In this document: positions 19,049 through 30,067 of the stretch, in pieces
Layout: each line of letters starts with the position of its first letter
Numbering within the stretch: the stretch's first letter is position 1
DNA from: Ascarosepion bandense
Taxonomy: Eukaryota > Mollusca > Cephalopoda > Sepiida > Sepiidae
Assembly (NCBI GenBank): GCA_037127315.1
Contig: JBBBDQ010000420.1
Location: 1,210,001 to 1,274,000 of the forward strand
Reading direction: 5' to 3'
Length of the DNA stretch: 64,000 nucleotides
Notes under the pieces: generated by a model
Seen by the model: only the letters and a program-made list of their open reading frames with translations
What the model was told of the DNA's origin: nothing
The model's database searches: none
Position numbers and translations under genes: made by a program

Positions 19049-21784
19049 TTAGTAAACATTTGCAATTTCTAAAGTATGATCAGGTTGATTAAAATGGGCT
19101 GCAATTGGGGAGTATACATTTTTTTGTCGTATATTTAGTTTGTGATTATTGAAGCGAAATCTAAAGCTATTACCGGATTCGCCGATATATCCACTGTTGG
19201 GGCAAATTGAGCAGAAGATAAAGTATATGATGTTTTTGCTGTCACAAGTAAGGTTTGGTGGGTGTAATTTTATTTTGGTGTTGGGTACAGAGAATGTTTT
19301 GTCTGTTATTAAATGTTTACAAATTAAACAGCGAGGCTTCCCACATTTTAAATTCCCTGATAGGTTTGTATTATTTAAATATTTGTTAGAAGTGAGGATA
19401 GTTGATAGGTTGGGTGTTTGTTTCTTTGCATTTATGGGTGGTTTATCGAAAATGTCTTTGATGTTTTTGTTTGATTGGAGGTTCCTGTAATCATTTTTTA
19501 AATTTTTGATAAGTGTGTAGGAATATTGATTATGGTTAAAAACCATGGAAATTCGGTTGTTATCTTTTCGTTTTTTGTATGTGAGAAGTGTGCTATGATC
19601 TATGTGGATGGTTTTATGTAGTGATTCCTTTATTATTTTTATTGGATATTTACATTTTAGAAACTGTTTTGTTAGGTTGTTAATGTTGTTTAGAAAATCT
19701 GGATGGTCTGAGCAAATGCGTTTTATTCTAATAAATGAGCTGTATACGATAGATGTTTTTAATTTGAGGGGATGACAGCTGTTAAAGTGTAGGAATTTAT
19801 GTTGGTTTGTAGGTTTGTTGTATAGACTGGTGGAAAGTGTATGTTTATTTAATTTTACCATGACGTCTAAGAAAGGGACGGATGTATATGAGTGTTCCAT
19901 GGTAAATTTGATTGTATTGTGGAAGTTGTTGCAGAAAGTAAAGAAGTTTTTTAATTTTTCTCATCCATGAGTCCATATTAAGAAAATATCATCAATGTAT
20001 CTAAAATAATGTGATGGTTTGTATTGCGAACTGTCTAGTATCTTTTTTTCTAAAATATGCATAAAGATATTGGCATAATTAGGTGCCATTTTCGTGCCCA
20101 TTGCTGTGCTACTAATCTGTAAATAGTGTTTGTTGTTGAATTTAAAATTATTGTGTGTTAAGATGAAATTTATTAATTGGCATAAATCTGTGATTTGGTT
20201 GTTAGCTAATTTGCTTTTAAGGAACTCATGGCAAGCTGCTACTCCTTCAACATGTGGAATGTTCGTGTACAGAGCCGTAACATCCATCGTTACTATGATA
20301 TTATCACCTAGGACTAAATTAATGCTTTGTAACTTGTTGAGAAAGTCAGTAGTGTCTCTAATATAACTAGGTATGTCAGGTAATAAAGGTTTTAGAATAT
20401 TGTCTATGTATCCAGATATATGTTCTGTGAGGGTACCAATGCCTGATATTATGGGTCTGCCAGGTGGTGTGATTTTAAGTTCTTTTGAAATTTTGTAGAT
20501 TTCTTCATTATTTGCTTGTTTAGTATGATGTGGGTTGGATGAAGAGGTGTTAGGGTGTTTTTCTGAAATGATTTTGGGGAGTTTGTGTAGTTTTGGGATA
20601 GTATAGAATGTTGCTGTTTTGGGGTTCTCAGGAATAAAAGATTTTATTTTATTTTTTATGTTATGATTCAGGTTCTGAATAAGTGATAATTCTGTTTTGT
20701 AAGTGCTAGTCGGATCTAGAGGTAAGGGTACATAGAACTTGTTATTTTGAAGTTGTGATTCTGCTTCTTTAATATAGTTATTAGTGTCTAAGATGGTTAT
20801 AGCTCCGCCCTTATCGGCTGGTACGATAATTATGTTTCGGTTTTTCTTAAGTGTATAGATGGCTTGGTGTTCTACTTTAGATAGGTTGTGTATTTTTGTT
20901 TGGTGTCCTTTATTTTTTTAAGAAGTTGTCCATGTGTTGTCTGGCTTTGTTGGCGTATTGATCCAAGTGTTGGTTGCGTCCGCTTGGTGGAGTCCATAAG
21001 GTATTATTTTTCGTAAGATGAAATTTGGAGTATGATTGTTTATCGATGTTGTCATTAGAAGTGGATCTGTTGTCTGAGAAATATTGTTTTAGTCTCAGTC
21101 TACGAAGGTATTTTTCCATATCGTAGCAGAGGTTTAGAGGGTTTAGTGGCTGTGAGGGGCAGAATGTTAAATAACTTTATTTAATAAAGAGGTTTCTTCT
21201 TGGGTGAGAGTATATTTAGATAGGTTTGCGATGTGATTATCACCAGAGATGTTATGGGTGTGTTGTGCATAGTGAGATCTTCGTGGAGTCTGTTGTATTA
21301 AGTAGTTATTCAGGTGAGGTATGTGTTGTAAAATGGGGTCCTCAGCAATTAGTTTATTGAGTTTTTGGTTTTTCAAAAATATATACTGTGTCAGCGTTTT
21401 TTTGTACAGAAAATTGAGTGTTATTTTACTTGAAAGTATTGGAAAGGGGAAAGTGTTAGATAGAGAGAATAATGGATTTTTTTTAGATAAGTTCATGTAA
21501 AAGGATTTTTTAATGTAAGCAGAGTTGTGCGCCAGGTTTCTTAATTGCGTGGAGGTCCTGTTGTATATTTGTTTAGCTCTTTGTTTATGCGATGTAATAA
21601 AACTGTGTTGGAAGTTGTATTTAAATCTGAATCCTTTAGGTATTAATTCCATTTTTTTGCAGAGTCCGAGAAACATAATGTCCGAGTGTATTTGTGCCAG
21701 TTTGTAGAGAGTTTTTTCCAGTTTTCTTCTGTCGTGGAGTTTTTTGCCGTTTAAGTAAGGTCCAAATAACATAGTGATGATCAT
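19049..21784 (-). pseudogene. Penelope-like element polyprotein (RT plus GIY-YIG), near complete
   Basis: Minus strand. The N-terminal part (21784-21167) has KKMELIPKGFRFKYNFQ and ends at a stop; a second piece (21119-20910) follows after a shift. From about 20905 the frame is open through PADKGGAITILD, GRPIISGIGTLTEH, MDVTALYTNIPH, GTKMAPNYANIFM and YIDDIFLIW (catalytic IDD), broken only by a TGA at 19961-19963. It continues as SVPFLDV, the cysteine cluster CGKPRCLICKH, and the GIY-YIG core IYFIFCSIC and GYIGES with FRFRF Arg residues. A one-base A-run deletion near 19070 replaces the last ~40 residues, which survive in the plus copy at 22179-22856. Lesions: a stop at 21167, an A-run shift near 20920, the TGA, and the terminal shift. 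PLE RTs act like telomerase-type enzymes; GIY-YIG nicks DNA. Confidence 0.92.
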
Positions 21785-22178
21785 CCACGTATACTGTCTT
21801 AATATGTATAGGAAAGAATATTAATAAAAAGTTTTGAATTTAAAAATGTACATTTTTTGAACAGTATTTGTTTATTTTTATTATATTTTATATTACAGAC
21901 CGTCCTCGGTCCTTCATCAGAAACAAGTGATTTTTAAATTTGAATTAGAAACGTATTTCACGATAGCGTTCGAATATTTTTTGTTTACATCACGTGGTGT
22001 GTTTGTTCACAACATGCGGCACGTCCGTAGAGAAAGTCTGTTTGCTTTAGATAAAAATTTCTTGGAATATCTGAAAAAAAATTTTTACCTATTGAAATAT
22101 TTGTAAAGATTCAACATACCTAAGTCCCTATTTAACCCTAGCTTGTGTGTATTTAATTTTAAAATCCAGTATTTTTTT
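21774..22178 (-). mobile_element. PLE terminal repeat, upstream copy
   Basis: Direct repeat of 18604-19009. Its hammerhead at 21893-21920 (minus) keeps CUGAUGA and stem II but reads GUAA instead of GAAA, so it should be inactive. At 22178 it meets, head to head, a 5'-truncated plus-strand copy. Confidence 0.88.
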
Positions 22179-22856
22179 ACACTTCTCACATACAAAAAAC
22201 GAAAAGATAACAACCGAATTCCCATGGTTTTTAACCATAGTCAATATTCCTACACACTTATCAAAAATTTAAAAAATGATTACAGGAACCTCCAATCAAA
22301 CAAAAACATCGAAGACATTTTTGATAAACCACCCATAAATGCAAAGAAACAAACACCCAACCTATCAACTATCCTCACTTCTAACAAATATTTAAATAAT
22401 ACAAACCTATCAGGGAATTTAAAATGTGGGAAGCCTCGCTGTTTAATTTGTAAACATTTAATAACAGACAAAACATTCTCTGTACCCAACACCAAAATAA
22501 AATTACACCCACCAAACCTTACTTGTGATAGCAAAAACATCATATACTTTATCTTCTGCTCAATTTGCCCCAACAGTGGATATATCGGCGAATCCGGTAA
22601 TAGCTTTAGATTTCGCTTCAATAATCACAAACTAAATATACGACAAAAAAATGAATACTCCCCAATTGCAGCCCATTTTAATCAACCTGATCATACTTTA
22701 GAAAATTGCAAATGTTTACTAATAGACTCCAATTTTAGTTCTACATACACACGCAGAAAGAAAGAAAAATACTGGATTTTAAAATTAAATACACACAAGC
22801 TAGGGTTAAATAGGGACTTAGGTGTGTTGAATCTTTACAAATATTTCAATAGGTAA
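22179..22856 (+). CDS. PLE C-terminal GIY-YIG fragment, intact frame
   Basis: Plus-strand, 5'-truncated PLE copy. The frame that opens at 22143 gives 237 residues, but the first dozen come from the antisense terminal repeat, so real PLE coding starts near 22179 with LLTYKKRKDNN. Landmarks on that numbering: zinc-binding cluster C95, C100, C103, H105; GIY side at about 133-141 (IIYFIFCSIC); YIG side G146-S151; Arg156 and Arg158; His162. It ends naturally with LNLYKYFNR. It encodes the endonuclease but no reverse transcriptase, so it is not autonomous. It is the mirror image of the 3' end of the minus-strand PLE. Confidence 0.85.
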   Translation, partial: TLLTYKKRKDNNRIPMVFNHSQYSYTLIKNLKNDYRNLQSNKNIEDIFDKPPINAKKQTPNLSTILTSNKYLNNTNLSGNLKCGKPRCLICKHLITDKTFSVPNTKIKLHPPNLTCDSKNIIYFIFCSICPNSGYIGESGNSFRFRFNNHKLNIRQKNEYSPIAAHFNQPDHTLENCKCLLIDSNFSSTYTRRKKEKYWILKLNTHKLGLNRDLGVLNLYKYFNR

Positions 22857-23154
22857 AAATTTTTTTTCAGATATTCCAAGAAATTTTTATCTAAAACAAA
22901 CAGACTTTCTCTACGGACGTGCCGCATGTTGTGAACAAACACACCACGTGATGTAAACAAAAAATATTCGAACGCTATCGTGAAATACGTTCCTAATTCA
23001 AATTTAAAAATCACTTGTTTCTGATGAAGGACCGAGGATGCCTGAAATATAAAATATAATAAAAATAAACAAATACTGTTCCAAAAACGTACATTTTTAA
23101 ATTCAAAACTTTTTATTAATATTCTTTCCTATACATATTAATACGTGGATGATC

Positions 23155-23158
<4 letters not shown>
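22857..23158 (+). mobile_element. PLE 3' terminal repeat of the plus copy, hammerhead stem II damaged
   Basis: Mirror of 18604-18905. At 23021-23047 the plus strand has CUGAUGA and GAAA, but the inner stem II half reads GGAUGCCU, so the original six-pair stem is lost. This makes it distinguishable from its mirror copy at 18724-18751. Confidence 0.85.
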
Positions 23159-23199
<41 letters not shown>

Positions 23200-23345
23200 G
23201 TAGAACGCTTGGTATATTATCCAGGTAAATTCCAATAAAGACGAACTCAAAAGAACTTAATGTTGAATTCATTTATTTATTTTAACAGAGTAATATAATT
23301 TAGAAAAAAGTTTTGATATACTACAATTTCAATGGGTAATATATA

Positions 23346-23380
23346 TTTCACCGCACAATGATAACCAGGCGGCTCGTCAC
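23346..23380 (-). ncRNA. Hammerhead-like motif (mirror copy), C3 to G
   Basis: Inverted duplicate of 18347-18381 with the same GUGACGA, GCCGC/GCGGU stem and GAAA. Confidence 0.5.
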
Positions 23381-23403
23381 ACTCATGTGATACAACAGTT
23401 GAT

Positions 23404-23906
23404 CTTCAAAATATCAGTCAGTCAGTTAAGTGCCATACATGATACACGCTTGGGCGATCATGTCTCTTTCGGGACATGACTGACTGGGCAGAAGATTATC
23501 CCGCAGTAGGTTGCCATTGCTTTCTGCGGTAGACTGGTTGCCGAGCAAGGCTATAGAACCCAGTCTGTCCTGTTATTTAACCCATAACTGGAAGGAATAG
23601 ACGGATTAATACCTTTCCCAAGGGTATTTGCGCGTAAGTGAATGCAATGACACAGACGCTCACATGTCCATATTTAGAATGGATATTAAGGGTAATTTAC
23701 AAAAAAATTCTCACTCATTTAAAAAGAACCACAATGATAGAAAAAAGAAAGAATAAAGAAAAAGTAGACGATAGATAAATGGAAAGAAGAGAAAAAAGAA
23801 AAAGAAATAGAAAGAAAAAGAAAACGAACGGTATACAGAGAAACAAATGTTAACATCAAGTATCGACATAGCGTCTCTGGCGACTTGTCTGCTTCTTTTA
23901 AAAAAC
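23404..23906 (-). mobile_element. Insertion with SINE A in one arm of the inverted repeat
   Basis: In the left arm, the sequence around 18330 runs without a break where the right arm has these ~503 bp. The first ~250 bp (23411-23660) is SINE A on the minus strand, with TCAGTCAGTCAGTTAAGTGC at its tail end. The rest is purine-rich, unassigned sequence. I see no clear target duplication. Its presence in only one arm means it came after the inverted duplication, or was lost from the other arm. Confidence 0.8.
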
Positions 23907-24583
23907 ATGAAGTGGAAAATTTAACATTGAAATTTAGTTTTACATAAAAAAAAGATATATTTGCGGTAACAAATAACTTATAAATCATAATTTTAATACA
24001 AATTGGAAAAATAACTACTATTGATATTATTTTAAAAATTCATATTATTTTAAAAAATTTAGTTAAAATAATTAAAATTAATAAAAAATAAAACTTATAA
24101 TTAAATATAGAAAAAAGGAAAAGTTAGAAAGATAACCGTAAAAAAACGTACAAAATAAAAAAAGAGAGAAAATGTAAATTAAAAAATGAGAGCGGGTATT
24201 ATAGATAGGAAATAATTTAAAACAATTCAAAATAAACGTCTTAAATCGACACCGATGTCTGTTACAATTATATTCATTCTTAGAAACACGACATGGGATT
24301 TAATATTAAATTATTCTTATTATGGGATATATTTATGGTAAAAAATAAATCATAAATCATACTTCCTAAATATAAATTACAATATAACTACTAGTAGTAA
24401 TATATTATAAATATAGTTAACATAACTCTTAGTAAGAAAAAGGTGAAAAATATTAAAAAAGAATCTTAAAAAACATCTTAAATAATAATAACAGATAATA
24501 ACAATAATAATAATAATAATGATTTATATGTATGTATCAAAAATTTCTTTAAAACACTAATAATAACACTAATAATAAACACT

Positions 24584-24586
24584 AAC

Positions 24587-24627
<41 letters not shown>

Positions 24628-24655
24628 AATAATGAAATAATAATAATAATGAAAT
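24584..24655. repeat. (AAT)n microsatellite, LINE target
   Basis: About 20 AAT units with GAAATAATGAAAT interruptions, directly before the R4-like LINE. The LINE's 3' end also finishes in AAT units (28050-28071). Confidence 0.95.
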
Positions 24656-25541
24656 TAAAAGAATTGTAACAAGAAGAGACGAATCAACAAAATATGAAAA
24701 GGAACCGGAATCAGAATCAGAAATAAAAATGAATAACATCAAACAAGCCACAGGTCATAATGTAGAAACCGTGAAACACGCAAATCACTGCGAAGATAAT
24801 GCTGTAAGTTTAAAAGTGCTGGAAAGGTGTGATTTGAGTCAGTTAAAAAACGAAAATAAAACGAGTTCAGAACACATCGAAGATAATTATTTGACGGAAA
24901 ATAAGAACAATATACAGGAAGCCAAGATAGAAATAATGAACCATCTAAGTCAAATACAAAATATTACAATGGAGGAACGAGAACAGCTCCTAAAATTACA
25001 ACCAACAAAACATAACCTCCGAACTATTAAACTCTACAATGCAGCACTGAAATTAATACTGGATGAAGACACTCATACAAATCTCAACGAAGTAATATAT
25101 GCATCAGCAATAGCAGCAACAAAAAAATTGAATATCAAAATAAAAACAAGGCAGTCTCGCAGACATGAAGATCCACCTTGGAAAAGAAAAATAGAAAAAG
25201 AAATCGAACAACTTAGAAGTGAACTATCAGTACTGGATGAACTGAGTAGAGGAATAAATGTAAGAACTAGGAAAAGCAGAAGAGCCGAAAGAAAATATAA
25301 CATTAGGAATGAAAATGAAGTCTTATCAAATAAAGAAAAAATAAAGCAAAAAATCCAACTGAAGGCTCAAAGAATAAGACGCCATGAGAAAAGAGCAAGA
25401 TTTTACAGACAAAACAAGATTTTTCAAACTGATACAAAGAGATTTTACAGGGAAATAGGTAAAAAAAGAATTGAAGTGACAGTCCCCCCCCAGAATGGAA
25501 GAACTCACACAGTTCTGGGAAAAGATATGGGCTTGCCCTAA
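24656..25541 (+). pseudogene. R4/Dong-like LINE, N-terminal coding segment
   Basis: The frame is open from the AAT run; the first Met is at 24729. The protein is rich in Glu, Lys and Asn, with a basic stretch (RKSRRAERKYNIR) and predicted helices; no zinc finger is visible, so the true 5' end may be missing. The frame leaves the LINE's main frame at a run of eight C (25483-25490): coding before it matches the RT entrance and coding after it continues in another frame (25495 on). A single-base change in the C-run would explain this. Directly upstream of, and continuous with, the RT segment. Confidence 0.8.
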
Positions 25542-27279
25542 AGAACATAGCAAGGAAGTACATTGGATTGCGCAAGAGATAGAACGAATGAAAAATAAAC
25601 CAGAACAGACATGGTCTGGAATTACAGAAGAGGATGTTAAATTTGCACTAAAAAAAGCACACAATTGGAAATTCCCAGGTATAGATAAAATTCCTAACTT
25701 TTGGATATATTATTTAAATACAGCACATAAAAAACTAGCCAAAGAACTTCAAGAAATGGTTGACGATCCCACTAAAATTCCTGCATGGATGACCAAAGGA
25801 ATTACATTTCTTCTACCCAAGAATGGTGACACAAACAACCCGAAAAACTACAGACCAATTACATGTCTTCCGACAACATATAAACTATTAACATCTATTT
25901 TAACAAAACAGACATATTTATTCTTAGAAAGAAATGACATGATAACGCTTGAACAAAAAGGGTGCAAACGTGGCTGTTATGGTTGTAAAGACCAATTGCT
26001 AGTTAACAAAATGATCCTGGAAAACTGCTACAGTACAAAGAAAAATCTTAGTACTGCCTGGATAGATTATCGAAAGGCATTCGATAGTGTGCCACATTCC
26101 TGGATTTTAAAGACTTTAAATATATACAAGATATCGCCCGTCATCATCAATTTCATCAAACAGTGCATGTCTATATGGAAAACAACCCTTTACCTCATGC
26201 ATATAAATGGAACCTATAAGTCTGATGAAATAAACATCAAAAGAGGTATATTTCAAGGTGATTCTTTATCTCCCTTACTATTCTGCATATCATTAATAGC
26301 ACTAACCAGTCAACTTAATAAGACAGAATGTGGTTATAAAATAGGCCAAAAGAAAATAAGCCATCGATTTTACATGGATGACTTAAAGTTATATGCTAAG
26401 AATGATAATGAGCTGGAAGGTCTTCTGCAAACTGTAAAATGCTTCAGCGAAGACATTGGAATGAAATTTAATTTGAATAAATGTGCTAAAGCTACAGTTT
26501 TACGTGGATCAATACAAGAAACATCCTCAATTAGCTTAGACACTGCTGTAACAATAAAAGAATTGAAACCAGAAGAAGCTTATAAATACCTAGGTGTAAA
26601 TGAGAGCGAAAACATTCACCATAAAAAAATGAAAGAAATAGTGCGTAAAGAGTACTATAGAAGGCTACGAATGATATTAAAAACTGAATTAAATTCACAG
26701 AACAGAGTTATGGCCATTAATAGCCTTGCAATCACAGTTGTCCAATATAGTTTTAACATCTTAAACTGGAATCTAAACGACATCAGGCGAATGGATGCTA
26801 AAACAAGAAAGCTTCTTTCTAAGCATAAGATGCATCATCCAAAGGCTGATGTAGACCGTCTATACATACACCGTAAAGAAGGTGGAAGTGGTCTTATTCA
26901 GCTAGAATTGTCATACAAAACAACAACTATTGGCTTACTAACATACATAGAAACAACAAAGGATTGGATGATACAATTAGTAAGGCAACATGAAGAAAGA
27001 AAGAAAAAATATTCAATAATAAAAGAAGGCAGTAAATACAAACAAGATTTACAGTTAGTAGATTCTGTAGAAAAGCAAAACAGAAGCCAAGAACCAACTA
27101 TTGCGGCAAAAAATATGAAAATGAAAGCCAAAGATAAAGCTCTTGAACAGATGAAACAGGGCTGGCATGACAAACCTCTGCATGGCCAATATCCAGAACG
27201 TGCCAATAAATCCAATGTTGACACAGTTAATACTCATCGATGGTTACGTGCATCTGGATTAAAGTCTGAAACTGACTGA
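25495..27279 (+). pseudogene. R4/Dong-like LINE reverse transcriptase
   Basis: A 594-codon open frame. Motifs on that numbering: PGIDKIPNFW 61-70; NYRPITCLP 118-125; DYRKAFDSVPH 191-201 with catalytic Asp191; GIFQGDSLSP 251-260; FYMDD 292-296 with Asp295 and Asp296; YLGV in the thumb. YMDD rather than YADD is unusual among LINEs in this window. The frame ends early at 27279, where an ACTG duplication (GAAACTGACTGAAGG) shifts the reading by four bases into the endonuclease frame that starts before 27341. RT and endonuclease would otherwise be one protein. It reverse-transcribes LINE RNA at a nicked site; RLE-type LINEs tend to choose fixed targets. Confidence 0.92.
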
Positions 27280-27340
27280 AGGCTTTATTCTTGCAGCACA
27301 AGACCAAAGTCTTTTCACGAGAAACTTCCAGGCAAATATT

Positions 27341-27931
27341 ATGCATAATAATATGGATCCAAAATGCAGGTTTTGTGATAAACACCAAGAAACAATAGAC
27401 CACCTAATCTCAGGCTGTTCTGTGCTTGCCCCAAATGAATATAAAAATCGCCACGATAGAGTTGGGCAATTTTTACATTGGGCAATGTGCCAACATTATG
27501 GAAAAGCTGTAAACAAACACTGGTATGAACATCACCCAGCACCGGTTACAGAAATAGAAGATGTAACCATTCTATGGGATTACACCATCTACACAGACAG
27601 AAAAATTGAAGCAAACAGGCCAGACATTATTGTTAAAAACCAGAAGGAGAAAACTTGTCTATTAATTGATATGGCTTGTCCAGCGGATTGTAACATAGCA
27701 ATCAAGGAATTTGAAAAACTGTCAAAATATAAAGACCTGGAAATTGAAATAGAAAAAATGTGGAATTTGAAAACAAGAGTTGTGCCAGTGATAGTAGGTG
27801 CACTTGGAATGATAAAAAATGGAACAAAACAACACATTGAAAGAATCCCTGGAAACCCCAGCTTAAGAGATATACAAAAAATTGTCTTATTAAGTACAGC
27901 TCACACACTAAGGAAAACTTTATCTATGTAA
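27341..27931 (+). pseudogene. R4/Dong-like LINE restriction-like endonuclease domain
   Basis: 196 codons to the natural stop. A CCHC finger (C9, C12, H21, C26) is followed by the restriction-like endonuclease core: RPDIIV at 93-98 (Pro94-Asp95), then LLIDMACP with Asp110, and Lys-rich helices after it. This C-terminal arrangement defines R2/R4/NeSL-type LINEs. R4-clade Dong inserts into TAA repeats, matching the AAT flanks here. The 3' UTR (27932-28056) ends in GAAAAATGACATAATAAT. It is a pseudogene only because of the upstream shifts; the domain itself is uninterrupted. Confidence 0.9.
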
Positions 27932-28056
27932 TGCTGGGGATGATAGGGAAGATAGAAAAACATGAAACAACACGCCACGACCTGCCTTAGGTCTCCCCGC
28001 AAGCTTGGTTGGTAGTGAGACCAAAGCAGAAATCGAAATATGATGAAAAATGACAT

Positions 28057-28626
28057 AATAATAATAATAATCTGTAAACAAACACTGATATGAACATCAC
28101 CCAGCACTGGTTACAGAAATAGAAGATGTCACCATTCTATGGGATTACACCATCTACACTGACAAACAACTTGAAGCAAATAGGCCGGATATCATTGTTA
28201 AAAACCAGAAAGAAAAAACTTGTCTATTAATTAAAATGGCTTGTCCAGCGGATTGTAACATAGCAACCAAGAAATAAGAAAAACTGTCAAAATATAAAGA
28301 CCTGAAAATTGAAATAGAAAAGATGTGGAAATTGAAAACAAGAGTCGTGCCAGTGATAGTAGGTGCACTTGGAATGATAAAAAATTGAACAAAACAACAC
28401 ATTGAAAGAAACCCTAGAAACCCCAGCTTAAGAGATATACAAAAAATTATCTTATTAAGTACAGCCCGCACACTTTGTCTATGTAACGCTAGGGATGTTA
28501 GGGGAGATCGAAAAACATGAAATGGAGCCATAACAATACGCCACGACCTGCCTTTTAATCTTCCCGCAGACTTGGTTGGTAGTGCGACCATAGCAGAAAT
28601 TGAAATATGATGAAAAATGACATGAT
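28057..28626 (+). pseudogene. Second, 5'-truncated R4/Dong-like LINE copy
   Basis: Starts within AAT repeats (about 28057-28071) and matches the first copy from the AVNKHWYEHHPA region to the 3' end GAAAAATGACATGATAATAA. It contains stops, for example after ATKK near 28275. Being placed head to tail with the first copy in the same microsatellite points to two insertions at one target. Confidence 0.9.
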
Positions 28627-29014
28627 AATAATTATATTACAAAAGAAAAAGGATCTTAAAAAATTTAATAAATGTAGAATAAGTTTGATAGAAATAATAA
28701 AAAAAATGAAAAAATAAAATTAATAAAATATACGTACATATATAAAAAATTTCGACACTAATAATAAAAAATAATTAGTTATTATTAGAAAAAATATAAC
28801 ATAAATAACAGTAATAAAAAATATTATGAAAATAACCACAACAGCAACAACAATAATAATAATAAAATACAATATTATATATATATATATAAAATATTAA
28901 CAAAATTAATAATAACAATATTATTATTACTGCTACTATTGGAAACGAAAATAGATCCTCAACAATAGCAATAACATAATTCTAAAAGTAAAAACGTACA
29001 TACACATACATATC

Positions 29015-29071
<57 letters not shown>

Positions 29072-29270
29072 ATATTCCACACATATATATACATACACAC
29101 ACAGACACATACATACACATACATACACAGAAATAAAGACAAATACACATACACACATAAACACGCATACATAAAAACTGCGAAGCAAAAAAATATATAT
29201 ATATCACCTATACATACTTTTCTTTAAATATGTATCTATACACATACACACACATACATATATACACATG

Positions 29271-29302
<32 letters not shown>

Positions 29303-29696
29303 CATACGCCACATATGCGAACACATATATAAACATATACACGTATATATATATATATATATATATACGCACAACACATACACAAAATGCACATAAACAC
29401 AAGAACATTCACATACATACAATATTACAATCTAAAATATTATAAAAAAACAATACAATAATATTTATAATTATAAAAAATAAAAAAATAAAATATTTTG
29501 TGGTAAAATGTTTCCAACGGTACATTCCAGATTTTTCCCAAAAGAAACACCTATTTAATTTAATTTAATGTAAATGAATTTAATTTACACTAATTTAAAT
29601 CACAATCTGGATTCAGCTAGACTATTTTATATTTATTTTTATGTCTGCATTTAAATATTTATTCATTACGCTGATTAAATATTAATCTATTAGGCA

Positions 29697-29753
<57 letters not shown>

Positions 29754-29804
29754 GTATCTGTATTTAAATATTAATTCATTACGCTGATATATATATATAT
29801 ATAT
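28627..29804. repeat. AT-rich sequence with many microsatellites
   Basis: Mostly A/T with AAT-rich words, (AT)n at about 29020-29068, 29281-29301, 29346-29368, 29696-29750 and 29788-29804, and ACACAT arrays from 29085 to 29400. Long open frames are repeat artefacts (CVCVC and YIYIY runs). No gene. Confidence 0.85.
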
Positions 29805-30067
29805 AAGAAAAATTAAGACACACTCGTTATTTCATGATGAATCGGAAGTATAAGCCTATTTCAGACGAACCATCCTCAGCTTCCATCTTTATTTAACAAA
29901 AGATTTTATTCGTGTAAAATCCTTTGTTAAATAAAGACTGAACCTGATGATGGTTAGCCTGAAATAGTCCTATACTTCCGATTCACCATGAAATAACATA
30001 TCTGTCTTAATTTTTCTTATATTTGCTCTATATGTATTTATATTCTTCTATGCCCACACTGCATGCT

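Larger units (their letters stand above)
17656..19591. repeat. Left arm of the large inverted repeat
   Basis: Reverse complement of 22179-24575. Landmarks pair one by one: the outer edge AGTGTTTTAAAG (17670) with CTTTAAAACACT; CTACTAGTAGT (17831) with its complement near 24390; CGACGAGCCGCC-type sequence near 18350 with 23371; the (AT)n at 18526-18602 with 23159-23197; then the PLE terminal repeat and GIY-YIG codons. Identity looks very high by eye. The right arm carries an extra ~500 bp (23404-23906). Confidence 0.92.
22179..24575. repeat. Right arm of the large inverted repeat
   Basis: Reverse complement of 17656-19591. It differs by an insertion at 23404-23906 containing SINE A. The arm ends just before the AAT run that holds the R4-like LINE. 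Confidence 0.92.

Noticed and set aside
28936..29445. Overlapping tyrosine/isoleucine and cysteine/valine frames
   Set aside because: Microsatellite artefacts on both strands.
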